35,377 nucleotides of DNA from Streptomyces sp. DH24 (lineage in GTDB: Bacteria; Actinomycetota; Actinomycetes; Streptomycetales; Streptomycetaceae). Each line of letters opens with the position of its first letter. Position 1 is the first letter of the stretch. Shown in pieces: positions 1 through 9,508 of the stretch. Location of the stretch: positions 1 to 35,377 of the forward strand of contig NZ_JARVKW010000060.1 of NCBI RefSeq assembly GCF_029813775.1, given 5' to 3'. The position numbers were made by a program, and so were the translations under genes. The notes beneath the pieces are model-generated. The model had not been told where the DNA came from. It was given only the letters and a program-made list of their open reading frames with translations, and searched no databases.

Positions 1-150
1 GCGCAACCCGCGGCGGGCTGCGCCCCGGCCCCACGCCCCGCTCCCGTCGTACGGCGTCTGCGGACCGCTCTCGCAGCACGGTGTCTGCGGCGGCGAGAAC
101 GTGGTGTGGCGGGGGAGGCGCGGGCGGCGGCTCCGTCCGCCGTCGGAGGC
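1..150. other. Intergenic flank after cebR
   Basis: No gene is supported here. A short inverted repeat, CGGCGG at 125-130 and CCGCCG at 137-142 with a 6-base loop, lies just after the cebR stop codon and could be a weak terminator for cebR. The rest is GC-rich sequence with no feature I recognise. Confidence 0.35.
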
Positions 151-1206
151 CTACGCCGACCTACGCGCCACCAGCTCCGTGGCCAGCACCACCTGTCGCC
201 GCTCCAGCCCCCGTGAGGCCTGCGGTCGGCGGTCCGCGATCTCCGTGAGGAGCAGGTCGATCATCCGGCGCCCCATCTCCTCGATGGGCTGCCGGACACT
301 GGTCAACGGCGGGTCCATGTGGCGGGCGATCGCCGAGTCGTCGTACCCCACCAGCGCCACGTCGTCGGGAATGCGGCGCCCCGCGTCGCGCAGCGCCTGC
401 CGCGCGCCCGCCGCCGTCACGTCGGACGCCGCGAACACCGCGTCCAGGTCGGGCCGCCGTTCCAGCAGCGCGGCCATCGCCCGACGGCCGCCCTCCTCGG
501 AGAAGTCGCCCGGCTCGATGAGGAGTTCGTCCACCTCGTGCCCCGCGTCGCGCAACGCGTCCCGGTAGCCGTCGATGCGCCGCTGCGCGCCGTACACGTC
601 CAGGCGCCCGGTGATGTGGGCTATCCGCCCGCAGCCGCGCGCCAGCAGATGCTCGACGGCGGAGCGCGCGCCGCCGTAGTTGTCGGAGTCGACCGACGGC
701 AGCGTCTCCCCGGCGGACCTCGGACCGCTGATCACCGCCGGGATCTCCAGCTGGGACAGCAGGTCGGGCAGCGGGTCGTCCGCGTGCACGGACACCAGCA
801 GCACGCCGTCCACGCGGTGCGCCGCCAGGTACTGCGCGAGGCGGCGCCGCTCCCGGTCGTTGCCCGCGAAGATCAGCAGCAGCTGCATCTCCGTGTCGGA
901 CAGCTCCGCACCGACGCCCTTGAGCATGTCGGAGAAGTACGGCTCGGCGAAGAAGCGGGTCTCGGGCTCTGGCACGACGAGCGCGATGGCGTCCGTGCGG
1001 TTGGCGGCCAGCGCGCGGGCGGCCGTGTTGGGGACGTAGCCGAGTTCGGCCACCGCCGCCTCGACGGCGGCGCGCGTCGCGTCGCTGACCCGCGGCGAGC
1101 CGTTGATCACCCGCGAAACGGTGCCCCGCCCCACTCCGGCGCGCGCGGCGACCTCTTCCAGGGTCGGCCGACCGCCGCTCCGGCCCCGCACTCCGTGGCC
1201 TGCCAT
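151..1206 (-). CDS. cebR: CebR, LacI-family cellobiose/cello-oligosaccharide repressor
   Basis: This 351-residue protein is a LacI/GalR-type repressor. An N-terminal helix-turn-helix (roughly residues 13-60, containing GRPTLEEVAARAGVGRGTVS) with the LacI hinge is followed by a periplasmic-binding-like sensor domain (about 65-345). It is divergent from cebEFG-bglC, and the perfect palindrome TGGGAGCGCTCCCA, the known CebR box of Streptomyces, lies between them. By family knowledge CebR binds that box and releases it with cellobiose or cellotriose, controlling uptake and hydrolysis of cello-oligosaccharides. The ATG at 1206 is preceded by a GGGAGG-like ribosome binding site. The identification rests on context and operator as much as on the protein, since LacI-family members are alike. 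Confidence 0.9.
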   Translation of the reverse strand: MAGHGVRGRSGGRPTLEEVAARAGVGRGTVSRVINGSPRVSDATRAAVEAAVAELGYVPNTAARALAANRTDAIALVVPEPETRFFAEPYFSDMLKGVGAELSDTEMQLLLIFAGNDRERRRLAQYLAAHRVDGVLLVSVHADDPLPDLLSQLEIPAVISGPRSAGETLPSVDSDNYGGARSAVEHLLARGCGRIAHITGRLDVYGAQRRIDGYRDALRDAGHEVDELLIEPGDFSEEGGRRAMAALLERRPDLDAVFAASDVTAAGARQALRDAGRRIPDDVALVGYDDSAIARHMDPPLTSVRQPIEEMGRRMIDLLLTEIADRRPQASRGLERRQVVLATELVARRSA

Positions 1207-1254
1207 TGGCTCCGCCTCCCGTCCACACCCCGCACTCTGCGGCTGGCCTGGAAT

Positions 1255-1385
1255 TTAACAGCCCTCTCGGACACGATGACCTCCCGTGCCCGTCCGCTCC
1301 AGACCCGGGTGACGCGCGGAGGCCCGATTTTCGGGGCCGCACGGGGCTGGCCGGATCGGAACCATCGCCGTCCAGTTAACAGCCC
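1255..1385. repeat. Two direct copies of TTAACAGCCC
   Basis: Exact 10-base direct repeats lie at 1255-1264 and 1376-1385 in the cebR-cebE intergenic region, 121 bases apart. Both are unusually AT-rich for this genome. They are separate from the CebR box and could be binding sites for another regulator or parts of promoters; no function is known to me. Confidence 0.55.
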
Positions 1386-1418
1386 GATAACTGAACACAT
1401 CTCCTCGCGTCCGGTCCC

Positions 1419-1448
1419 TTGACACCCCCGCTCGGACCGACGAACCTT
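1419..1448 (+). promoter_or_regulatory. Probable cebE promoter
   Basis: A consensus -35 TTGACA at 1419-1424 is followed, after 18 bases, by a weak -10 AACCTT at 1443-1448. The predicted start of transcription would fall just before or at the CebR operator at 1461-1478, which suits repression by steric block. Confidence 0.4.
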
Positions 1449-1460
1449 CAACACATCACA

Positions 1461-1478
1461 TGTGGGAGCGCTCCCACA
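1461..1478. promoter_or_regulatory. CebR operator upstream of cebE
   Basis: TGTGGGAGCGCTCCCACA is a perfect 18-base palindrome containing the known CebR box TGGGAGCGCTCCCA (1463-1476). It sits between the divergent cebR and cebE genes, about 115 bases before the cebE start, so it can control cebEFG and possibly cebR itself. Confidence 0.92.
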
Positions 1479-1592
1479 GTACCTGGCACTTACACATCCC
1501 GCACGTTCCCCGCCCGAGCCGCAGCGAGAAACTAACGGGCCCAACAATGCCGTTGGCCGGGGGGTCGGCACGTCAGGGCAACAGGAGGAGCA

Positions 1593-2912
1593 ATGCGAGC
1601 AGCACCCTCTCGAACCGCGCGCAAGGCGCTGGTCATTGCGGCCGTCGCGTCGCTGGGCGCCGGGCTGCTGGCCGGCTGTGCCGACGACGGCGACGACGGT
1701 TCCGGTTCGTCGTCGGAGGGCGGCGGAGGCAAGACCAAGATCACCCTGGGACTCTTCGGCACGTTCGGCTTCGAGGAGGCCGGTCTCTACGCGGAGTACG
1801 AGAAGCTCAACCCCGACATCGACATCCAGCAGACGGTCGTCGAGCGGAACGAGAACTACTACCCCGCGCTGGTCAACCATCTCACCACCAACAGCGGCCT
1901 GCAGGACATTCAGGGTGTCGAAGTCGGCAACATCGCCGAGATCGTCGCCACCCAGTCCGACAAGCTGATGGACCTGTCGAAGTACGGCAAGAAGAGCGAC
2001 TTCCTGGACTGGAAGTGGGCGCAGGCCACCACCAAGGACGGCCAGACCATCGGCCTCGGCACGGACGTCGGCCCGATGGCCATCTGCTACCGCAAGGACC
2101 TCTTCGAGAAGGCCGGTCTGCCGACCGACCGCGAGGAGCTCGGCAAGCTCTGGGCGGGCAGCTGGGACAAGTTCGTCGAGGTGGGCCAGGACTACAAGAA
2201 GAAGGCGCCCTCGGGCACCACCTTCCTGGACTCCCCCGGCGGTCTGATCCAGGCCATCCTGAGCAGCGAGACCGAGCGCTTCTACGACTCCTCCGGCAAG
2301 GTCATCTACAAGGACAACCCGGCCGTGAAGGCCGCGTTCGACCTCACCGCGAAGGCCGCGCAGGAGAAGCTGGTCGGCAACCAGACGCAGTTCCAGCCGG
2401 CCTGGGACACCACCATCGCCAACAGCAAGTTCGCGGCGATGAGCTGCCCGCCGTGGATGCTCGGCTACATCAAGGGCAAGTCGAAGCCCGACGCGGCCGG
2501 CAAGTGGGACGTGGCCGCGGCGCCGAAGTCCGGCAACTGGGGCGGTTCCTTCCTGGCCGTGCCGAAGTCCGGCAAGAACACCGAGGAGGCCGCGAAGCTG
2601 GCCGCCTGGCTGACCGCGCCGGAGCAGCAGGCCAAGCTGTTCGCCAAGCAGGGCAGCTTCCCGAGCACGCCGCCGGCGTACGAGTCGGCCGCGGTGCAGA
2701 GCGCCAAGAACGACATGACCGGTGACGCGCCGATCGGTGAGATCTTCGCGGCGGCGGCCAAGGACAGCCCCGTCCAGGTGATCGGCCCGAAGGACCAGAT
2801 CATCCAGCAGGGTCTGACCGACAACGGCGTCATCCTCGTCGCCCAGGGCAAGTCGCCCGAGGAGGCGTGGAAGACGGCCACCAAGACCATCGACAACAAC
2901 CTGGACCAGTGA
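1593..2912 (+). CDS. cebE: CebE, cellobiose/cellotriose-binding lipoprotein
   Basis: This 439-residue protein is the extracellular solute-binding component of an ABC sugar importer. A short basic N-terminus and hydrophobic stretch end in the lipobox LLAGC, with the lipid-modified cysteine at residue 29, so it should be anchored to the outer face of the membrane. A Gly/Ser-rich spacer is followed by a family 1 sugar-binding fold (about 48-439). AGGAGGAG ends 2 bases before the ATG, with its AGGAGG core at the usual distance. It is the first gene of cebE-cebF-cebG behind the CebR operator. By family knowledge it binds cellobiose and cellotriose; fine specificity cannot be read from sequence. 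Confidence 0.92.
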   Translation: MRAAPSRTARKALVIAAVASLGAGLLAGCADDGDDGSGSSSEGGGGKTKITLGLFGTFGFEEAGLYAEYEKLNPDIDIQQTVVERNENYYPALVNHLTTNSGLQDIQGVEVGNIAEIVATQSDKLMDLSKYGKKSDFLDWKWAQATTKDGQTIGLGTDVGPMAICYRKDLFEKAGLPTDREELGKLWAGSWDKFVEVGQDYKKKAPSGTTFLDSPGGLIQAILSSETERFYDSSGKVIYKDNPAVKAAFDLTAKAAQEKLVGNQTQFQPAWDTTIANSKFAAMSCPPWMLGYIKGKSKPDAAGKWDVAAAPKSGNWGGSFLAVPKSGKNTEEAAKLAAWLTAPEQQAKLFAKQGSFPSTPPAYESAAVQSAKNDMTGDAPIGEIFAAAAKDSPVQVIGPKDQIIQQGLTDNGVILVAQGKSPEEAWKTATKTIDNNLDQ

Positions 2913-2917
2913 CCGGA

Positions 2918-3928
2918 ATGGCAACCAGGCACGACACCGCCGCGTCCCCCGTCGAGGGGGGCGCGGCCCCGGGCCGCCCGGCGGCGAAGGGGCCCTCCCC
3001 GGCGGAGCGCAAGGACCGCGCGAAGCTGTCCCGCCGCTGGCAGCGCGACATGCGCTGGAGCCCGTACGCCTTCGTCTCGCCGTTCTTCCTGCTGTTCCTG
3101 GCGTTCGGCCTGTTCCCGCTGATCTACACCGGCTGGGCCTCGCTGCACCAGGTGGAGCTGACCGCGCCCACGGACATGTCGTGGGTCGGCATGAGGAACT
3201 ACACCCGGATCTTCGACGACGACTTCTTCTGGAACGCGGCGCGGAACACCCTGACCATCGGGATCATCTCCACCGTTCCGCAGCTGATGATGGCCATGGG
3301 CATCGCCCACATCCTCAACTACAAGCTGCGCGCCTCGACGTTCTACCGGGTCGCGATGCTCGCCCCGTACGCGACGTCCATCGCGGCGGCGTCCCTGGTC
3401 TTCGTGCTGCTGTTCGGCCGCGACTACGGGATGATCAACTGGGCGCTGGGTCTGGTCGGCGTCGACAACATCGACTGGCAGAACGAGACCTGGGCCTCCC
3501 AGGTGGCCGTGTCGACCATCGTCATCTGGCGCTGGACCGGCTACAACGCGCTGATCTACCTGGCGGCGATGCAGGCGATCCCGCAGGACCTGTACGAGTC
3601 GGCGGCGCTCGACGGCGCCAGCCGGTGGAAGCAGTTCCTGCACGTCACGCTGCCCTCGCTGCGGCCGACGATCCTGTTCACCGTCGTCGTGTCGACCATC
3701 GGCGCCTCGCAGGTGTTCGGCGAGCCGCTGCTGTTCGACGCGAACAAGGGCGCCTCCGGCGGCTCGCAGCACCAGTTCCAGACGCTCGGCCTGTACCTGT
3801 ACGAGCAGGGCTGGGTGAACCAGCACCTGGGCCGTGCCTCCGCGATCGCCTGGGCGATGTTCCTGATCCTCATCGTGATCGGGATCGTCAACTACGTCAT
3901 CTCGCGCCGGCTGCGCGCCAGTAGTTAA
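2918..3928 (+). CDS. cebF: CebF, cello-oligosaccharide ABC permease
   Basis: This inner-membrane permease (336 residues from the ATG at 2918) has several hydrophobic helices and, near the C-terminal third, the EAA loop that docks the ABC ATPase (ESAALDGASRWKQF followed by LP). The N-terminal 50 residues are hydrophilic and Pro/Ala-rich. A GTG at 2909 overlapping the cebE stop codon (GTGA) is an alternative start giving three more residues; neither has a strong ribosome binding site, which fits translational coupling to cebE. It should pair with CebG to form the pore, with energy from an ATPase encoded outside the window, by precedent MsiK. Confidence 0.9.
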   Translation: MATRHDTAASPVEGGAAPGRPAAKGPSPAERKDRAKLSRRWQRDMRWSPYAFVSPFFLLFLAFGLFPLIYTGWASLHQVELTAPTDMSWVGMRNYTRIFDDDFFWNAARNTLTIGIISTVPQLMMAMGIAHILNYKLRASTFYRVAMLAPYATSIAAASLVFVLLFGRDYGMINWALGLVGVDNIDWQNETWASQVAVSTIVIWRWTGYNALIYLAAMQAIPQDLYESAALDGASRWKQFLHVTLPSLRPTILFTVVVSTIGASQVFGEPLLFDANKGASGGSQHQFQTLGLYLYEQGWVNQHLGRASAIAWAMFLILIVIGIVNYVISRRLRASS

Positions 3929-3940
3929 GGAGAACCGGCC

Positions 3941-4849
3941 GTGACGACGACCATGACGAAACCCCCCAAGGACACGGTGCCGAAGGAGTCCCGGCGCCTG
4001 CTGCGGACCAGGGCGGCACGCGCGGGCGGACAGATGCACGCGGGCCCGGTCGCGTACGTGATCCTCGCGCTGTTCACCGTCGGCTCGCTGTTCCCGCTGG
4101 TGTGGACGGCGATCGCCGCCTCGCGCGACAACCAGCGGCTCGCCGAGACGCCGCCGCCGTTCTGGTTCGGCTCCAACCTGTTCGACAACCTGGAGATCGC
4201 CTGGACGGACGCCAACCTGGGCGAGGCGTTCCTCAACACCACGTTCGTCGCGGGCGTTTCGGCGGCGACGATCGTGTTCCTGTCCACGATCGCCGGATTC
4301 GCCTTCGCCAAGCTGAAGTTCAAGGGCCGCAACGCCCTGATGCTGATCGTGATCGGCACGATGATGGTGCCGCCGCAGCTCAGCGTGATCCCGCTGTACA
4401 TGATGGTCGCCAAGCTCGACTGGTCCGACCAGCTCCAGGCGGTCATCCTGCCGTCGCTGGTGAGCGCCTTCGGTGTGTTCTTCATGCGGCAGTACCTGTT
4501 GCAGGCGCTGCCGGACGAGATCATCGAGGCCGCCCGGGTCGACGGCGCGAGCAGCTGGCGCGTGGTGTGGCACGTGGTGTTCCCGGCCGCGCGGCCCGCC
4601 ATGGCCGTGCTGGGCATGCTGATGTTCGTGCAGACCTGGAACGACTTCCTGTGGCCGTTCCTGGTGCTGACGCAGAACGGCAACCCGACCGTGCAGGTGG
4701 CGGTCGCGGGCCTGGGCCGCGGCTACACCCCCGACCAGTCCCTGATCATGGCCGGCGCGCTACTCGGTACGCTGCCGCTGCTGATCGTCTTCGCGATCTT
4801 CGGCAAGCAGATCGTCGGCGGCATCATGCAGGGCGCGGTGAAGGGCTGA
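3941..4849 (+). CDS. cebG: CebG, cello-oligosaccharide ABC permease
   Basis: This is the second permease, 302 residues, starting at GTG 3941 with AAGGAG at 3927-3932 overlapping the cebF stop. It shows about six membrane helices and the EAA motif (EAARVDGASSWRVVWHVV followed by FP) that contacts the ATPase. The MalG-like architecture complements the MalF-like CebF. It is the last gene of the cebEFG unit; a hairpin follows at 4866-4893 before bglC. The import of cellobiose and cellotriose is inferred from the family and from the CebR operator. Confidence 0.9.
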   Translation: MTTTMTKPPKDTVPKESRRLLRTRAARAGGQMHAGPVAYVILALFTVGSLFPLVWTAIAASRDNQRLAETPPPFWFGSNLFDNLEIAWTDANLGEAFLNTTFVAGVSAATIVFLSTIAGFAFAKLKFKGRNALMLIVIGTMMVPPQLSVIPLYMMVAKLDWSDQLQAVILPSLVSAFGVFFMRQYLLQALPDEIIEAARVDGASSWRVVWHVVFPAARPAMAVLGMLMFVQTWNDFLWPFLVLTQNGNPTVQVAVAGLGRGYTPDQSLIMAGALLGTLPLLIVFAIFGKQIVGGIMQGAVKG

Positions 4850-4865
4850 CAGCCGCCGCGCCCAC

Positions 4866-4893
4866 GGGGCCGGGCCAGCACCGCCCCGGCCCC
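4866..4893 (+). terminator. Hairpin between cebG and bglC
   Basis: GGGGCCGGG (4866-4874) can pair with CCCGGCCCC (4885-4893) across a 10-base loop. No T-run follows, which is common in Streptomyces. It may partly terminate the cebEFG transcript and make bglC depend on its own CebR-controlled signals. Confidence 0.5.
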
Positions 4894-4942
4894 TCCCCTC
4901 GTCCCATTCCCCCTCCTACCCGTCGGTCTCCACGACCTCCTA

Positions 4943-4955
4943 TGGGAGCGCTTCC

Positions 4956-4956
<1 letters not shown>
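4943..4956. promoter_or_regulatory. CebR operator overlapping the bglC ribosome binding site and start
   Basis: TGGGAGCGCTTCCA differs by one base from the perfect CebR box found before cebE. It contains the GGGAG ribosome binding sequence (4944-4948), and its last base is the A of the bglC ATG at 4956. CebR bound here would lie over the translation start region of the DNA. Confidence 0.85.
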
Positions 4957-6392
<1,436 letters not shown>

Positions 6393-6401
6393 AACGCCGC
6401 G

Positions 6402-6437
6402 CGCCCCGGCCGGGTGGGGGGTGAGCCGGCCGGGGCG
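6402..6437. terminator. Bidirectional terminator between bglC and chitinase genes
   Basis: A perfect 12-base inverted repeat, CGCCCCGGCCGG at 6402-6413 and CCGGCCGGGGCG at 6426-6437, has a 12-base loop. It lies between the convergent bglC and chitinase genes and could terminate both. Confidence 0.75.
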
Positions 6438-6498
6438 TGGTTCCCCGTTTTCCTGGTGTGGTCCGTGGTCCCGGTCGCTCTTTTCCGTGCGGCCGGGA

Positions 6499-7977
6499 TC
6501 AGTTGTAGGCGGCGAAGGCCTTCGAGAAGGCGAACTTCTCCTGGTCGATGGAGCTGCACGTGGCGTCGGCGGCCGGCTTGGGGCCGCCGGGGCAGGCCTG
6601 GTCGCGGGTGCCGGACCACATCGACAGCCAGCCCAGGCCCTTGGACTTGGCGAAGTCCACCAGTTGGGTGGCGTCCTCGACCTGGAAGACCTCGGACACG
6701 ACGTCGTTGACGCCGATCATCGGCGTGACGGCGACCGTCCGCCAGGCCTCGCTGTCGGACAGCCCGAGGACGCCCTTGATCTGGGCCTGGGTGGCGGTGG
6801 CGGCCTGCTCGGCGTAGGTGCCCATGTCGTCGCTGTAGGCGGGGCCGTAGTCCATCGCCATGATGTTGACCGCGCCGATCTTCACGCCGTTCTTCCTGGC
6901 GTCCGCGAGCAGGTCGACGCCGTCCTGCGTCAGGCCCTCGGGCATCACCGGCAGGGTGAAGGAGACGTCCAGGTCCGGGTGCTGCCGCTGGAGCTCGGCG
7001 ATGGCCTGGGCGCGGCGGGTGTTGGCCCCGCTGTCGGGCAGTGCCCCGCCCTCCACGTCGAAGTCGACCTTGGTGAGCCGGTAGGTGTCCACGACCTTGC
7101 CGTACGCCGCCGCCAGCGCGTCCGCCGAGGTGCAGGTCGTGCCCAGCTCGGAGCCCGCCGCGCCGCCGAAGGAGATCCGGACGTCGCCGCCCTTGGCGCG
7201 CAGGTCGCCGATCTGCGCGGCCACGGCGTCGCTGCCGAGGTCGGTGACGCCGCCCCATTTCGGGGTGCAGCCGCCGCCGTCGGTGACGAAGGCGAGGTTG
7301 TAGGTCTTCACGCCGGTGGCCTCGGCGCTCGCGACCAGGTCGAAGGCCGGGTAGAGGGACGTGTCGACGTAGGGGGCGAAGCCGGCGGTGGCCTGGGTGC
7401 CCTCGCCGGGGGTGCCCGACGGGGTGGGTGCGGCGGTCGGGGTGGCCGTCGCGGTCGGGGTGGCCGCGGGCGTCGCGGTCGGGGTGGCCGTCGCGGTCGG
7501 GGTGGCCGTGGGCGTGCCGGTGGGGCGGCCCGTGGGTTCGGGTGTGGCGCCGTCGTCCGTGGAGCACTCGGCGCCGTCGACCAGACAGCCGGTGGGGGCG
7601 GCGGTGCCGGTGGCGACGAAGCCGACGGTGACCGACTCGCCCGCCGCCAGACCGTCCGTGTCCCACTTGGGCGGCGTGACGGTGACGTGCCGGCCGCTGA
7701 CGCTCGACTCGGCGTTCCACAGCGAGCTCAGCGTGGTCCCGGCCGGCAGGTCGAACTCCAGCCGCCAGTCCCGCTGCGCCTGCCCGCTGTTGTTGGTGAC
7801 GACGTACTGCGCGCTGTATCCCGTCGACCACTCGCTGGTCCTCGTGTAGGCGGCGCCGGTTCCGGCCGCCTGCGCCGTGCCGGTGAACAGGAACGCGCCG
7901 CCGCCCGCCACGGCCGCGGCGACGAGACCGCCGATCGCCTTGTTCCTGCCACTGACCTTGCGCCGGTGCGTGCTCAT
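6499..7977 (-). CDS. Secreted GH18 chitinase with CBM2 binding domain
   Basis: This 492-residue exported enzyme has a signal peptide (basic start, hydrophobic core, TAQA cleavage site near residue 37) and a family 2 carbohydrate-binding module (about 38-135, with WRLEFDLPAGTTL). A Thr/Pro/Ala linker follows (about 150-190), then a GH18 catalytic domain to the end. The GH18 motif is present as VDFDVEGG, with the catalytic glutamate in DVE. It should hydrolyse chitin outside the cell. The ATG at 7977 was chosen over an earlier in-frame start because the signal peptide begins there and an AGGCAGG-like site precedes it. I saw no DasR box or CebR box upstream. The linker is encoded by 18-bp repeats. 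Chitinase is the likeliest activity, but binding to cellulose or chitin cannot be told apart. Confidence 0.88.
   Translation of the reverse strand: MSTHRRKVSGRNKAIGGLVAAAVAGGGAFLFTGTAQAAGTGAAYTRTSEWSTGYSAQYVVTNNSGQAQRDWRLEFDLPAGTTLSSLWNAESSVSGRHVTVTPPKWDTDGLAAGESVTVGFVATGTAAPTGCLVDGAECSTDDGATPEPTGRPTGTPTATPTATATPTATPAATPTATATPTAAPTPSGTPGEGTQATAGFAPYVDTSLYPAFDLVASAEATGVKTYNLAFVTDGGGCTPKWGGVTDLGSDAVAAQIGDLRAKGGDVRISFGGAAGSELGTTCTSADALAAAYGKVVDTYRLTKVDFDVEGGALPDSGANTRRAQAIAELQRQHPDLDVSFTLPVMPEGLTQDGVDLLADARKNGVKIGAVNIMAMDYGPAYSDDMGTYAEQAATATQAQIKGVLGLSDSEAWRTVAVTPMIGVNDVVSEVFQVEDATQLVDFAKSKGLGWLSMWSGTRDQACPGGPKPAADATCSSIDQEKFAFSKAFAAYN
7433..7507. repeat. 18-bp repeats encoding the chitinase linker
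   Basis: Three identical copies of GTCGCGGTCGGGGTGGCC lie at 7448-7465, 7472-7489 and 7490-7507, with a partial copy at 7433-7447. On the coding (minus) strand they encode the alternating Thr-Pro-Thr-Ala linker between the binding module and the catalytic domain. Such units are prone to gain or loss by slippage. Confidence 0.85.
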
Positions 7978-8101
7978 CGCGTGCCTGCCTTCGCTGTTCG
8001 CGGGGGGGGGTCCGCCGGGGGTGGGCTGCGGCAGCACGCTAACGATCTCGAACCGGGCAAAGCGCCTGATCCGGGCGGGGGTTGGGGATCTTAGGGTGGG
8101 C

Positions 8102-9508
8102 TTAAGGAAGGGATCGGGACCGATTAAAGGTCGGGGCCGGCCGAAGGTACCGGCGGCGGCGCACGCCCCCGCGGTGCCCGCGCCGCACCGGGGCCGCCCT
8201 GCCGTCCAGCTGGATCCAGACCCGCACCTCGGTCCCGCCGAGCACGGAGGAGCCGATCCGTACGTCCCCGCCGGTGGACTCCGCGAGCCGGCGCACGATG
8301 TCCAGGCCGAGTCCGGTCGACCCGTCGCTGCCCGAGCCCCGGCCGCGCGCCATCGCCGCCTCGGGGTCGGGTATGCCGGGGCCCGCGTCCGACACGAGGA
8401 CGATCACCGCGTCCTCGCCGTTGTGCACGTCGACCGCGAAGGCCGTGCCCTCCGGGGTGTGCCGGAAGACGTTGCCCAGCAGGGCGTCCAGGGCGGCGGC
8501 GAGGTCGGCGCGGGCCACGGGTACGCGCACCGGCCGGTCGGCTCCGGCCACCCGCCACGTGCGGCCCTCGTCCTCGGCGAGCGCCGCCCAGAAGCCCATT
8601 CGCTCGCGCACCACCTCCGCCGCGTCGCACCCGGCGCCGGGGCCGGGAGCGGCCGTCTGCGGTTTGGCCTCGCGGGCCGTCCGGATGATCGTGTCGACCT
8701 CGCGCTCCAGTTGCTCGACCGCGGTGCGGGTCTGCTCGGCCGCCGGACCGTCGCCGAGCGAGGCCGCGTTCAGCCGCAGTACGGTCAGTGGCGTACGCAG
8801 CCGGTGGGACAGGTCGGCGGCCAGTTCCCGTTCGTTGGCGAGCAGTTGGACGACCTGGTCGGCCATCGAGTTGAACGCGACCGCCGCCAGGCGCAGTTCG
8901 GTGGGGCCCTCCTCGGGCACCCGGGCGCCGAGCTTGCCCTCGCCCAGTTCGTGCGCCCCCTCCACCAGGCGCTGCGCGGGCTGCACCATCCGCACGCCGA
9001 GCCGGTCGGCGACGGCGACCGAGCCGACGACGAGGGCGAGTCCGACCCCGGCGAGCACCGCCCAGGCCGTGGCGACGCCGTTGCTCATCTCGGCCTCGGG
9101 GACGAACACCTCGACGACGGCGATCTCCCCGGAGCTGAGCGCGATCGGCTGGAGCAGCGTGGAGCCGTCGGCCACCTCGGTGGTGGAGGCGCGGCCCAGC
9201 TTCCGTACGGCCGCGATGTCCTGTTCGGCGGCGCGCTGCCGCCCGAGGTCGACGCGGCCGGTGCCGTCGGAGGCGGGGATGTGCACGGCCATGCCGGCGT
9301 CGGACCCGGCGGAGGCGACGACACGCTCCAACTGGTCGCGGTCGCTGGTGATGGACAGCGCCGGGGCGACCGCGGCGGCCTGCCGCTCGGCGTTGGAGAA
9401 GGCGCGGTCCCGGGCCATCTCCTTGATGACGAGGCCGAGTGGCACCGCGAAGGCGATCACGACCATGGTGGTGACCGCCAGCGAGACCTTGACCAGCGCC
9501 CATCTCAT
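8102..9508 (-). CDS. Two-component sensor histidine kinase
   Basis: This 468-residue membrane kinase has a first membrane helix (about 5-28), an extracytoplasmic sensor (about 29-143) and a second helix (about 145-168). A HAMP region (about 169-222) and the H-box ADLSHRLRTPL with phospho-accepting H235 follow. The ATPase shows N346 in the N box, DAGPGIP (about 374-380) and GSTGLGLDIV (about 396-405). The last 25 residues are strongly basic. Its ATG overlaps the regulator stop codon as ATGA, so the two are translationally coupled. The stimulus is not evident. The chitinase gene follows on the same strand 124 bases downstream, so co-regulation is possible but unproven. Confidence 0.9.
   Translation of the reverse strand: MRWALVKVSLAVTTMVVIAFAVPLGLVIKEMARDRAFSNAERQAAAVAPALSITSDRDQLERVVASAGSDAGMAVHIPASDGTGRVDLGRQRAAEQDIAAVRKLGRASTTEVADGSTLLQPIALSSGEIAVVEVFVPEAEMSNGVATAWAVLAGVGLALVVGSVAVADRLGVRMVQPAQRLVEGAHELGEGKLGARVPEEGPTELRLAAVAFNSMADQVVQLLANERELAADLSHRLRTPLTVLRLNAASLGDGPAAEQTRTAVEQLEREVDTIIRTAREAKPQTAAPGPGAGCDAAEVVRERMGFWAALAEDEGRTWRVAGADRPVRVPVARADLAAALDALLGNVFRHTPEGTAFAVDVHNGEDAVIVLVSDAGPGIPDPEAAMARGRGSGSDGSTGLGLDIVRRLAESTGGDVRIGSSVLGGTEVRVWIQLDGRAAPVRRGHRGGVRRRRYLRPAPTFNRSRSLP

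Larger units (their letters stand above)
1207..1592. other. cebR-cebE divergent control region
   Basis: This 386-base region carries the CebR operator and the two divergent promoters. It also holds two exact copies of TTAACAGCCC (1255-1264 and 1376-1385). The second copy lies in an inverted repeat CAGTTA (1373-1378) / TAACTG (1388-1393). On the minus strand, TAAATT at 1258-1253 could serve as a -10 element for cebR, but no convincing -35 was seen. From about 1480 to 1582 no further site is recognised. The cebE ribosome binding site AGGAGG begins at 1583. Confidence 0.6.

Noticed and set aside
7388..7849. Plus-strand frame rich in Val/Gly/Ala repeats
   Set aside because: It is the reverse reading of the chitinase linker repeats, not a gene.
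8002..8010. Run of nine G before the chitinase gene as a phase-variation tract
   Set aside because: It is outside the coding sequence and outside any recognised promoter element, so slippage would have no clear effect.
7978..8101. A DasR or CebR site before the chitinase gene
   Set aside because: Neither the DasR consensus (ACTGGTCTAGACCA-like) nor a TGGGAGCGCTCCCA-like box is visible.
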